Shown in pieces: positions 45,760-58,400 of a DNA stretch of 64,000 bases (position 1 is its first letter; each line of letters begins with the position of its first letter). The stretch lies in contig NC_088342.1 of the NCBI RefSeq assembly GCF_036884655.1, positions 18,825,501 to 18,889,500 of the forward strand. Reading direction: 5' to 3'. Position numbers and translations under genes: made by a program. The notes under the pieces were generated by a model, which saw only the letters and a list, made by a program, of their open reading frames with translations, made no database searches and was not told the origin of the DNA. Source of the stretch: Musa acuminata AAA Group. Taxonomy: Eukaryota > Streptophyta > Magnoliopsida > Zingiberales > Musaceae.

Positions 45760-48440
45760 ATCAAAGAAAGAACGATAGCTTTGTCCACGGTTCAGTTCAA
45801 ACCGGAATCAAATTAGGTCGATAATTTATTAGTTCTCAATAGAATTGGAACATTTTTTGGACAGTTTAATTTTATTTTTTTGATTATAGAAAATTGAACT
45901 AACGGTTCCAATTCCAACTCGAATCATTAGTTCCATAATTTAAAATAAAAAAAATTGGTCAAACAAGCTTCACCAACGATCCAGTGATCGATAGTTTGAG
46001 GGTTGGAGGAGTAAATAACTAGTTTGCCCATCTAATAGTTATATATTTTCAGGATAATTATTTTATAATTATAAAATATAAAATATAAAATATAAAAATA
46101 TATAAAAAAAATTATCTCTTCCAACAGCTAAATAACAACTAGTTTTGGGGCATTTTAGAGAGAAGAAAAAAAAAACCTTTGAAAAAATCTATTTACTTAC
46201 ATACCACTCATTCTTCCTCATATTTGATTAAGCATTCATAATAAATACTCTTTTAAAATATCTTAAGCTCTCTCACACTCTCTTAAGCGCTTTCCCTAAT
46301 ACCAATGATAAGTGAAAGCTACTACTTCACTAAATCATTCATGCTCAAGGAGAATTTTGAAAGTTCGATCATGATAACACAAGAAATCCAGTACATCATT
46401 ATTGAGTTAGAGAAACTCGATATAATGACCAAAACAATCAAGTCAAAGATTTTCAAGTTTCATTTCAGTTCCTTGTAAGTGATCTACAACTGTTGCTCTC
46501 AAATTTTCAAATTCAAAGAAGACGGATTTGAGACCTTTCGCATGCATCTTGAGAATAAACACCCAACACAAGCCGATATAGAAAAAACCAAATATAGATT
46601 TTCAAGTATCTAACTAAAAAAATGATGATGAACTAGTTAGATCTATTTCTGTCGAATATTTATCTTTTAATTTTCGTGAAAAGTCAAACTTATCGATTAT
46701 TGTGAAATTAGTTTGAATTATGTTGTCCGATGTATTTCTCATTCTACACTTACTGCATAATCCTTGTAAAAAAAAGAGACTTATAAAATTCCTTTTAAGC
46801 TTTTGATAGTCGGTTTTTGCTGATATTAGAAATGATAACTAACAAATGCACTCCTATATAGGTAATCATATGTTATTGAAACGATAGTGATTCGACCATG
46901 CAAAAAAAATTATTGCCTTTGGAGTTTCTAATTAATGACATACTACCGATAACATTTGTATAATGATAAAAATTATTTTAGCATAGTACTAATTGGTTTT
47001 TTAAAATTGTTTCAATTGATCTTGATAATATATCTACAAATACTACTTCTACTCCTAAATTACAAGAAGTGTGTTAATCGGCTTTTGATGGTTTTCTTTT
47101 TTCATACAAGGTATTCTTGTCATATTTTAAATTTATATATCTAAGAAGGTTTTAGTTTTCTTGAAACTTTTCTTTCTCCCATTAAGTAGATTATTTTTTT
47201 CATCCACAAATAATAAAAGGGTTGACTATGTTTTATAAATTAAGTGACAAAAAACCTAAAAGATTTACTAGGGATGTTCCTACCTAATAGAATTCTAATT
47301 ATGAATTATTTTATGAAATTTTGAATAAAAAAAAAATTATTATGTGATTTATTATAAATAATGTCAGACAAATCAATTATATCCACAACATTGAAATGTT
47401 TGTGAAAAAAAAATTAGAATCTTTAAAATTTTATAATGATGCTACTTACACCATATTCAATATTTATTATCTTATTATGCATATATTTTTAATTATTTAT
47501 ATTAATTTTATTAGTTCTTTAAAAGAATATCAACATGATTATGATTTAAATATGATTATCATGGTAATGAAAATAAAATAGATAAATTATTTTCTTGATA
47601 TTCCGTTGATTTATCTTGCTGTTTTTGTTTTTGATCTTCATACTAGAGTAGATGATAGTTTGAGTGATTATTTAAATATTTATTATGAAAGTTTATATAT
47701 GATTAAAAGTTAATATTGATAACAAAATAGATAAATAAAAAACTGATCATTAACTTATATGACCATTATAATGCAAATTATATTAGACAACAAACTATAT
47801 GAACCTTCTTAATGTACGAATCAAGTTAGTAAGAGTAATAGAATAAGAGAGAGATTATTATTATAAATACAAAAAAGGGGGAATTCTTAGGCTCAGATTC
47901 CGAGCTTGAAATTTATCTAATAACTTTTTTGAGTTTAATGACAACATCATGGGTATAAAGTTTTTAATTTTTGATTGATGGGCACATTGTACAATTACCT
48001 TTTCAATTTTAGCGATGATTACAATGAAAATATTAGTAACTCTGATGTTCATAATAGTTATAGGGTAAGCTTTCCGCATGGGTCATATTCCGGATGAAAC
48101 TCATTCGAATATGTCTCCAAATTAGTTGAAGTTTAAACATATATTAATAATTAGACCAAGATGAAATGAAAAAAATAGATTGTCCAGTATCAACCAAGGG
48201 AACGGTCCAAACAACTAAACATTAAATTTAATTTTTATATTATTAAACTCATTATACATTCAAATTTCATAATAGTAGAAATAAAATTTTAAATTTTTAA
48301 TGTTTTAAATAGTTTTTAATTAAAAATGAAAAAAAAAAAAAAACTATTCGAACTGAAACTTGCCCAATTCGGTTCGTTCCCGTTCCAAATTTGAGGTAAC
48401 TGGAACCACCGGTTCAGGTCTGGTGGGAAGGGCCCAATTC
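45760..48440 (+). pseudogene. decayed hAT transposon with transposase remnants
   Basis: Broken pieces of a plant RICESLEEPER/DAYSLEEPER-type zinc-BED hAT transposase are visible. These are DGFETFRMHLENKHPTQ near 46520 and QMHSYIG near 46850. In the open frame 47396-47581, NIYYLIMHIFL and ISSLKEYQHDYDLN are readable, then DIPLIYLAVFVFDLHTRVD near 47600-47660. The flanks carry related GGTTCAG/CCGG-rich sequences in inverted orientation (about 45775-45800 and 48395-48425), which probably mark the ends. Many stops and frameshifts are present. Exact ends and target duplication were not resolved. Confidence 0.62.
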
Positions 48441-49426
48441 CAAAATCTTTGACGTCCACAGCTTTTGCTGTCGGCCCCACTCTCATAGACTCGGGGTTGT
48501 GGACTACGCTCCCGTGTTCGTACCGGCGCGCTCCGTGATGGCGTGCGAGCCTCGGCGCGGCCCTGCCCTCTCGTGTCGCGTCACGATGATGGGATTCCGA
48601 CCCAGCAACTTTTCATTCACCGTCACGTCTTGAGCCAACTTTTTCACCTGCCGCGCTATTTGCGAGAACGACGGTATCTACGCGGGAAACGCTTGTTGGC
48701 TCCCCGCTTCATCCAATCATGAGATTGAAATGAAATTAATCGAGGGTAAATCACTAGGGTTTAGGACAACTATTGTTTCGAAGCAGCATCCCTGCTGCTC
48801 CAAAGTGCCAAAGCCAACTCTCAAACCTTAACGTGCTCCGTGAGTCGGAAAGTTAGGAGCGGTGCTCATGTTACAGGACTCACGAACGACCACAGGCACG
48901 GGCGTCACAGGTGGTGCCCATCAAGCAAGCGAGGGATACGTTGCAGTCGCCGGCGACTCGCCACATCCCCAGCCGTATCTCTATCGAAACATTTCTATTA
49001 ACAAGTTTGCTGGCTTGCACATGTACATGCTTGTACATAGTATTTAGAAACGAAGATATATTTTAAAATATATAAATATTTAAATATTATAGATAAGATA
49101 ATTTTTCAATAGAAAGAAGGAGAAGGTGATCCGCGGATGCATAAGAGATAACCAAATCCAATTATAACTTCCATCTAATTTGCAACTACCACACGTCACA
49201 GCTCGAATGGTAAGTATTTAAAGTTTAATTATATGTCAACATACTTTTGTTCAAGATAACATTAAACGAGAGCTCGGAGGAAACTTACCGCGATGCTTCA
49301 AAAGGAAAGGCGGGAGGAAAGTGGCGTAGGAGGTGACTGCATCGTTTCGCATCCCCTCCATAAAATATCTTCCCCTGGGCCTTTCTGTTTCTGACCTTTT
49401 TTACTTCATTTGCTTCGCCTCGAAGA
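48441..49426 (+). promoter_or_regulatory. upstream region and 5' UTR of the DExH8 gene
   Basis: A GC-rich block at about 48450-48680 with several ACGT cores (GACGTC, TCACGTC, GTCACG) is followed by AT-rich sequence. The presumed leader (CCTTTCTGTTTCTGACC and onward) ends at the start codon context GAAGAATGG. No single TATA box stands out. The GC block could instead belong to another, unannotated leader. Confidence 0.35.
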
Positions 49427-52400
49427 ATGGTCAGTAACGGGGAGACCTCCTCGGTGGCGTCGTCGTCGTCTTCCTCCGTCCTAGCCACAGTCACCGATGG
49501 CCGTCCGCCGCTCCCGGTGATGGCTTTACGGGACAAGATCGTCGCCAAGATTCTGGGGAATCGGGTGACTCTTATCATCGGTGACACCGGCTGCGGTATA
49601 ATCTCAATGCCATCTTCTATCGATGATGTATGATCGATCGAACTTTCGTCGTCGGTGTCTTAGGTCTCCTGCTACTGTTCCTTGTTTATATGCTGTTGCA
49701 ATTCGCCTTTTGTTTCGTAGAATCGCGTCGGTTGAGAGAAAACCTGTGATTCTTTGACTACTGAATGATTACGTTAGAGATGTTTCTTCTTTCCATATAG
49801 AAGTTTGATTTCTTAAACCATGGCAATGTGGATGCCATCAATAACATTCCTGCTTGTGTTGACATTGAGTTCTTTGACCGTGGTTTTGAGAAGTAAACGG
49901 TAAAGGAAAAGCATGGGGGTTCGGGTTTACATGAGTACCGAAGTGATGTTTGTCGCTTTGGTAACGAGGAGTATTTACTGATCCTACTACAGGGTAGATG
50001 CGAGAAAGATTGTTGGTTCAGTCTTTAGGTTTTTGTTTGCTATTGGTTGCGGTAAAGCTGCTTATTGAGGATATTTTTTGTTTTAAGACAATGATGGCGA
50101 TGCTTAAGTATATTTTCTTGAAAAAGGGGATGTGACGATGCCCGTTTTAAGACAAAGATTGTTGGTTCAGTGAAGTTTCATTCTTCATTTTATAGCCCTT
50201 TTCTTATATCATAGTCCTCGTTGTAAGCACAAAAAGTCATTCTAGAATAAATATAAACCAGTGATTTAAAAAGCTCTAGGTGCCAAAAGGCGTTAAGGTC
50301 CAAAAATGCCCGAGGTGGTAGGCGCTCGCCCGAGCGAAACGAGACGCTAAAATATAAAAATATATAATATAATTAATAAATATAATTATTTAAATTAATA
50401 ATTTTAAATAAATCTAACAATATTAATAGTATACAGTATACTGTAATAGTATACTGTTGTATACTGTTAACAATATACAGAAGGAGAAGAAGGAAGAGTG
50501 TAAGGGGGTGCTGATCGTTGACTGAGAAAAGAGGAAGCGACAGGGGGAGCCGGAGCGGGAGAGTAAGGAGGCAGCGGGAGCGGGAGTGTAAGGAGGCAGC
50601 GGCAGAGGGAGTGTAAGGAGGCAACGGCAGCGGGAGCGGGAATGTAAGGAGGCAGCGACCGTGGGAGTGTAAGGAGGCAGCGATAGCGGGAATGTAAGGA
50701 GGCAGCGGGAGTGGGAGCGGCGATAGCGGCAGCAGCAAGCAGCGGGAGCAGGAGCAGGAGTGGGAGCGGCGACAGCAGCAGCGGTTGTGAGCAGCGACAG
50801 CGGCGAGCTGTCACGGACTTAGCTGGTTTTGCCTAAGTCGTGCGGCACCCTTGCGTGTTCGTCCGCAAAGGTTAGCCACCCCGAAGCCTCCCATTGTCCC
50901 TTAGGACCAACAAAAGAGAGAACGGGTTAGAGAGAACGCCTTAATCGGGATCCACAAGCAAACATCTCTGAAAAATACTTCATAGACAATGCAAATTACA
51001 AACAAACTTTACAAGCTCTGAACAGTTGCACAATAAAGGGTAAAATGGTCCATTACAGATCGAAAATCTCTCGCACGTGTCCACATGACAACCTTTATTT
51101 ATAAGCCTAAAGAGGCCACCAACCCAACTAAAATGAGATTATTAAGCTTTCGACCGTCCCTCTACATGCTGTACAAGGCATGAACATACCAAAAGACACG
51201 GATATACATAAGCATTACATCAAACATCCTGTTTAGAAGTTTGTCCGTGACATTCTCCCCCACTTATTCCCTCGACGTCCTCATTGAAGCCTTTGTTGAC
51301 ACTGCAACTCCTCGCCTTTGCTGAGTCTTCAATCTTCTGCTCCAGCTACAATGCGCCTCTTGGCTCCTAGCTGCTCTCCGCTGCTGTTTTTGAGTAGTCG
51401 AACCTTTGGTCCGCCATGCTGCTTCAACTCACCAATGACTTTGACTCTGGTGTGGGGTTGACTGAGTTGTGTTGATCATTGTTGATTCCTGCGGATCCCC
51501 CCAGATGAAGGAAAAGACCATTCTTACTGTGCCAATCTCTCAAATTTCTCATGCTGCTTGAATTGGGTGGATGCTTGTTGGAGTTTTAACGAGCATCATC
51601 TCGCAAACTTCTGAAGTTTTGGGTCCTTCCTCCATAAAATTTGCTCATTGACTCTTTTTTCACTTAGTTGTCACATCCAAATAAGTTCGCATCACTTTCG
51701 CTTTCGATTGGCATTTCATTGGGAAATGAAGCGGACAATCTACTCTCAATAGCACTGATCACCGTTGGTGAGTATTTGACAACTATTGTCTTTCATTATC
51801 TTCGAGGGGTCTTTGAACTTGTGTAGAGCTCCTCTGCTGGATAGATAAGAGAATTGGGGTACTCGGTTTCGCCCATTCTCTTAAGGGTTGAGAAGGCAAA
51901 GGTTACTTGACTTCGCTCGCCTCTTCCAGGTTGTACTCCATGCATCGAGCTGGTTACTAGCCCTCACCTGCTCTTTGCTCACACTTCTGAAGCACTTGAA
52001 GTGTTTGCACTCCTTGCGTTGAGTTAGTTACTGTGATTCACCTTCTCAATGCCATCGAACTTTTGGAATGCAGGAAGTTTTCACCCCAACTTGGAGTAAT
52101 TCTCTCATAGGTTTGGTCGCCTCTGGGATTGTATCGTCTTTTTCATCAACCCTGTCGCTTACTCCCCTGAGTAGCGAAGGTACAACACCACGTACTGCCT
52201 GCTTCGTTCCTTGGTTATGCACTCTTGCATGACCCGAAGTCCTTCACTTTCGGCTATCTTGATGAGAAGCTCATTGATACCGGTCTTACAAAGTTCCTCG
52301 GCCTCTACCCTTCAGCCTTGTCTCGGTACCTGGAGATTACCTCTGCATGCTCCATCTCCTCGGCCCCTTTCACGACCAAGCACTCTCCCTCCATGAGAGC

Positions 52401-55400
52401 AAGGGATCAATAATTTTCACGGAAGTCCCACCTCTGCGGTACCATGGCGTTGCTATGCCCATGGCCCTACTATCCGTCGCCTCGCATCTGCATTCCTTTT
52501 CTTCACGATCAGCAGATATGTCTTCGTGGCACTCCTCTGAGTCCACCTACATTCTAACTGATGCTTGATTTTAGGTAGCTAAGTCCCTCTGGACTCGTCG
52601 TCGCTTTCTCGCCCCTTTCGACCCCCTGCTTCAACATCTCTGTGTTCTCCAAGCAGTTTCCTTTGGTCGATGGAAAGACAGACTGCAACTCCCATGTATG
52701 GCCTCTACCATCGCATTATAGGTTTGCACCGATTCTGTTCTCCTTAGCTTCCTTGGTAGCAACGTTCGCTTACTCGACCTTATCCTCTAACTTGTCGGGC
52801 TCCCTTAAGCGAATATGAACTCTGGAGCAGTCCAACTCTCCAGCTGCTTCGATCATACCTCTGCATGATCAAGTCCCTCCCATGGAACTCACTGATACTT
52901 GCATTCGAACTTTTCCCTTGGTGGAACCCAGCCCCCATATGCTGATGACCAAGGTTTTCATCCGATGTAAAATTCGATGCACGCATGGAAGATCCGCCTC
53001 TGCGGTACCATGACCTTCAGTCCTTGAATCCATAGCTCTTCTTGCCGTCGTGTTGTTCACCGAAGTGGAGCTTCCAATAGCTCCCGATCATACCTTCGTA
53101 TGATTTAGTCCCTCACGGGACTAGATTGTGTGTATCGCATTGCCACGAACTGTTCCACCACGATCCGCTGCACCATGTCGCCTCCTGGTGACATCTCTAT
53201 TGTATTTTGATCCTTGTGGGATGAACTCGAATTGTGAACCTTCCATGTGTGGCCTCTGCCAATACATCGCAGGGTCTCTTCCACCTTCGATTTTGTTCGC
53301 TCCTTTGGCAATCGACCTTCATCCACCCACTCTTGGGTCACACTTAGATGAAGCATCGCTCTAGGACAGTCCATTGCCTAGTAGCTCCCGAAGTCCACCG
53401 ACTTCACTGTAATTTGTGCATCATTGTCTGGATCCTGGGCCTTTGCCCCTACCAGCACAATCTCCGTTGCGCACCGCTTCCTTCATGACAACTTGAATGG
53501 CAACACTGTGGCATATTCTTCAAGAGCACCCGCCTGTGAGTCCTCTTGCCCCATGCTAAGGCCTTCTGAACCCAATTTCACCTTCGCAAATTGAGTCGCC
53601 TTAGTTCCTCCATCAAATGCTTCTCTGAGATAAGGTGCATGTGCCCAGAAACTCCTTTCGTCTTTGGCACCAAGCAAGATGAGTTCACTTCGTCAGAATG
53701 AAGGACCCATGGAACAACATAATTCTACTCTTGCCTCTACAAGAGTTCATGTCCTTGACCTCTGTCTAAGGAAAGCACTGTGCCTCCGCTCCATGTTCCA
53801 ACTTCTATGCTGGCTCCCTTCATGCGGCTTGGGTACTTCGCCAAGTTACACTCCAGTTGCTCCGCTCCTCGTTTTTGCATTGAGTTGATGGTGGCCCTCG
53901 CGCTCACCATTCCACGGGTCAGCCCTCCCTTGAGTTCGATCTCGATATCGACTCCAAGTATGCCTTCATTTGAGTTGCTTTGGGTCGCTCCCCCACTTGA
54001 TCTCGCAATGCATCCACCAATGTATTCTCTCGAGCGAGATCATGCGACGACTCTTTGTCGCTTTCTCAGTCCATTGAGCTTCGTGGAGTTGTTGTTTGTC
54101 GAGGTACTCCTCAACTTGTGAGGTCCGTCCCATATGATTCTCCCTCTAGAGAGCCGGGACTTATCCTTCCTGGATAACTGTCCCATTGGAGCAACATCTC
54201 TCTTCGTTTCGGAGACCACCATCCCTTTGGACTACTCCGATCTGCTGAACAAACTGTGCATTTTTCTGTCTCCTGCAAATGCACTTGCTAGATTGCAACT
54301 CCACGTCAATACACCCCCCGCTGCACCACTCAAGGCCTAGCAACATGCTGAACTTGTTGCACACTTCAGCCTCCTACGGACGTATCCTTCACATGCTGAA
54401 GAGAAAGTTTCAATGCTCCATGACGCCGAGTTTCGGTCGCCTTGGGATGGCCACGAACATTTTATCATCCGCATACAAGTCCATGCATGAGTACCAAATT
54501 CTTCGAGTTAGCAATTCCCCTCACCTCTGTGAGCTTTGCAAAACTCTTTTGGTCGTTGAGCAACTCATTCCACCTTGCATGGTCTCATCCTTTACCAAGC
54601 GCCTCGCTTGCCTTGAGCACCATCAAGTATGGTTGTCAACGTTGAGCCGTAGCTCAAACTCAACCATCCCAACCTTTGTATGCTCCGCATTCTTCCAAGC
54701 TTGCCTGTTCTCGTGGTGCCTTTTGCGCGAAGGGTTGGCCATTCCTCTGAATGCCAATGTCAGATGCCCGCTCCTCCGAGCGACTCCTTTTCCCTACATC
54801 TCCATGCCCGTTTTCCCCCAAACGGTCGCGCGTGTGCTGACTGCCCTCAACGCAGCCCCGCTAGGTCCCCCACGTTTGCATGTTAAGTGTTTCTATGAGT
54901 GCTTGTCCCGCTCTGATACCATTTGTCACGGACTTAGCTGGTTTTGCCTAAGTCGTGCGGCACCCTTGCGTGTCCCTCCGCAAAGGTCAACCACCCCGAA
55001 GCCTTCCATTGTCCCTTAGGACCAACAAAAGAGAGAACGGGTTAGAGAGAACGCCTTAATCGGGATCCACAAGCAAACATCTCTGAAAAACACTTCATAG
55101 ACAATGCAAATTACAAACAGACTTTACAAGCTCTGAACAGTTGCACAACAAAGGGTAAAATGGTCAATTACAGACCAAAAATCTCTCGCACGTGTCCACA
55201 TGACACAACCTTTATTTACAAGCCTAAAGAGGCCACCAACCCAACTAAAATGGGACTATTAAGCCTTCGGCCGTTCCTCTACATGCTGTACAAGGCATGA
55301 AAATACCAAAAGACACGGACATACATAAGCATTACATCAAACATCTTGTTTAGAAGTTTGTCCGTGACAGAGCGGCAGCGGTTGCGAGCAGCGACAGCAG

Positions 55401-58400
55401 CGAGCAACGGGCGCGGGAGCAGCAACGAGCAAGGTTAGGGTTGGGCAGCGATAGCTGATATCGGTTTTAGTTGGTTCGATTGAACCAACGAATCACCGGA
55501 GACCGAACCTGACCAAAAATCCTGGTTCGGTCGCCTGGTTTAACCCAGGCGCTCGCTCGAAGCGCCCAGCCCCTAGGCTCGGGCGAGCGCCCAGGCGGCG
55601 CCTCTTTGAAGCGCGCCTCCTGGAAGTTTAGCGAGGCGCTCGGGCCTTGCCTCGCCTCGTCCGAGCGCCCAGCCCCTAGGCTCGGGCGAGCGCCCAGGCG
55701 GCGCCTCTTTGAAGCGCGCCTCCTGGAAGTTTAGCGAGGCGCTCGGGCCTTGCCTCGCCTCGTCCGAGCGCCTTTTTAAATCACTGATATAAACAAAAGA
55801 AAAAAAGAAGTAATTTGCTAAAGTTAAAAATAATAAAGATGTTCAATCCAAAAAAATGTTAATCTAACTTAAAAGCTAATCTTTTAGTTTTAGCAAAAGA
55901 GATTTCCCACAAAATTTATTGATGGTATTCGTTTTTGCTGTTGTAGCTCATGTTTATGATTATCAGAAGGCAGCAAAGCTGTAAAATCAACATAGATTTC
56001 TTTTTAAAAAATAAACTTTTTACATTTACATTTATGCTAGATGTTCAATTGAATGATTGTTACAAAAATCATGCTACATTGCAATCATGCAGGTTGTTCA
56101 ATTAAAAAGTATGAGTACAAAAATCATGATGTGATCGTTAAAAAAGGTAAAAGAAAGAGAACAATTTTTAATTTTTCTTAGTTCTTTTCTGTGTTGATAT
56201 AGGATCAAGGAAGTAGTTAGGAGAGGGCTGTAACCTCTGCTACCTTGAAGAACATTCTGATTGCTCACAGTAGCTGCTTCTTGAATGTTAAATTATACAA
56301 GAAAAGAAATTAACAAGACAATATAGAATGAGTTTCTGTTGTGAAGGAGATTATCACAGACCATGGTACTTTTTCTGCATTTATCCTGTATGATTGACTA
56401 ATATTACTAATAAAGTTGGATGAATATTACTAATCTGTGTCAATCTATCAGACTACCATGTTTACCCTCTAATATTTTGTTGTTCATCTAAGTTGTCTTT
56501 GATGAACTGCTAATTGGTCTTTATGAAAAGGCAACATTTCTATAAAAGTTAGAGTCAAAGTAGTCCTTTTGGGTTTTTGGCCAATAAATACAAGTGGTGG
56601 GTCAAAGTGTATAATGCTTTGCACATGAATTACAAAAGGAGGATCAGATCGTAGGATGGAATGTGGTTTATACCATGGTGTTAAATATTAACCCATTATT
56701 AGTTTAAACAAATTGTTGGTCTAGTTTGGAAATAGTGTATAGGGTGATATATCAAACTCTACTTAATATCTGAAAATAGTCACAACAAATTAAATCAATG
56801 GGTGTCAAATTTTATGGTTTGTTATTGGTGCTTGACGCCAACCGATAAATACAGATTGATAGGCATGGTTCACTTTAACAGTCCGTACCGATGTACCGAT
56901 TAGTTGTTGGTGTGGTACATACTAAGCTATACCGAGTCATACCAAACATGTCGACACATGGTATATGGGGGCATATTGATGTACTACCCATATTGGTCCC
57001 TTGTTGGATTGGTACATGTTGTTGAGTGGTATGGAGAACCTTGTTGATAGGTATTTAGGGGTCTCACCAATATTCAAAACCATTTGCTCATACTGTGGGT
57101 TTCAGATGTTGGACAAAGAATTTATTACGGACTAGTTTCAAGCAGGGTTCTCAATTTTGATGTGTACTGCCCGGTACGGGTGGTATGTATCGGTCCGAGA
57201 GGATATCGGTACACGGACCATCCTCTACTGGGCAGTACCAGTGTTTTGACTTTACCGAGGCGTACTGATAGATATCGCCTCGGATTTCGACCGTTACCGA
57301 GGCATATCGATCGGTATGCCCTGGTGTGGTAGTTGAAGGTATTTTTAAGGTTTTAGGGTATACCATTGGTACGCCCTAGCGTACCGACGGTATATACATG
57401 TATGTATCGTACCGAGCAGAGCTCAGTATGCTGATACGGACTAGTATTCAAAACCCTGGTTTTGAGTCCATTGTACTTGTAAATATAACATATTTCACCA
57501 CTCGAGCATTTGTCATAAATCAAGAATTTCTTCTTCTACCAATATGTAGCAAACTTTACAAGCCCTTTATAGACATTCCACGTACAAAATAGTAAGGAAA
57601 GTAAAGGAAGAAAAATAACAAAAAGAAATCTATTACATCTTTCATGTTGCTGATTGATGCTGAAAGATCTAATTTTATTCAAGCTCCTATGTATTTTGAA
57701 GTCCTCATTCCTGGTCGATACTTGATTGGAGAAATTATCTTCCTCAATTGCAATGATTTTATTGGAGATTAGTTTTCATTTTATCCAAAGATATTAAATT
57801 AGTCACCATCAACCATATTGGTTCAGGATCTAATTAGAAATTGCAATGTAAGAAATTTTCTTTTCTTCCTGATGGATAACTGTAGATTTAGAATTGAATG
57901 CATCTCCGATACAAGATGACTATTGCCTATAAAAACCTATAATTTTGACATTTCGCAAAATTATTCTATATGCAATAAATTTCAAACTGTTATGATAGTG
58001 CATAAAGAATAACGAAACATGAAAGATAAACTAACTTGAGACATAACATTAAACTAACTTGAGAGATAACATCAACTTTGTTGATATACATCAACTTTGT
58101 TGATATACATCAACAATGATGCCATTCTCTTTGCAAATTCCTTCATTTTATCTCAAATATTAAATTTATCATTTTAAATATATAGTGATTTTGCCAAAAA
58201 TTAAAAAGGCATGAAGGAGTTGATCTCCATAGGTCATAAGGTATGAAGCGGGGTTTTTAATTTTGAATGATATCGCTTGTACTGGGTAGTACATATCGGT
58301 CCGCTAGCAGATCGGTACGCGGGATGCCCACTACCGGGCGGTATCGCAGATAGGGGCTGTTTCCATCTCGTTATTATCTGAAATCGGTCGGTGACAGTCG

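Larger units (their letters stand above)
50809..55369 (-). mobile_element. non-autonomous LTR retrotransposon nested in the hAT element
   Basis: LTRs of 444 bp (50809-51252) and 446 bp (54924-55369) begin TGTCACGGACTTAGC and end GTCCGTGACA; their extreme ends are inverted repeats. On the minus strand a PBS (TGGTATCAGAGCGG, 54921-54908) adjoins the right LTR and a PPT (AAGTGGGGGAGAA, near 51265-51253) the left, so it points right to left. The 4 bases GAGC flank both ends. The 3.67-kb interior has only short minus-strand frames (for example 53105-53374 and 53483-53677) and no integrase, RT or RNase H; it is a LARD-like element. The LTRs are very similar, so it is younger than the intronic element at 9.5 kb. 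Confidence 0.9.
50259..55786. mobile_element. hAT-type non-autonomous element with 8-bp TSD, split by an LTR element
   Basis: The left end CAGTGATTTAAAAAGC (50259) and the inverted right end (CAGTGATTTAAAAAGGC read on the minus strand from 55786) are flanked by the same 8 bp, ATATAAAC (50251-50258 and 55787-55794). An 8-bp duplication and CA...TG termini are diagnostic of the hAT superfamily. The element's own sequence is GAGCGC- and GGCAGCGG-rich and has no transposase. Removing the nested LTR element leaves about 0.97 kb. Confidence 0.88.

Noticed and set aside
50373..50814. Minus-strand Pro/Leu-rich frames
   Set aside because: They are readings of the GGAGGCAGCGGGAG minisatellite and carry no domain or start context.
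52211..55019. Several plus-strand frames, the longest 246 codons (54279-55019)
   Set aside because: They lie antisense in the interior of an LTR element whose PBS and PPT fix the minus orientation, have no domain, and the last one runs into the LTR.
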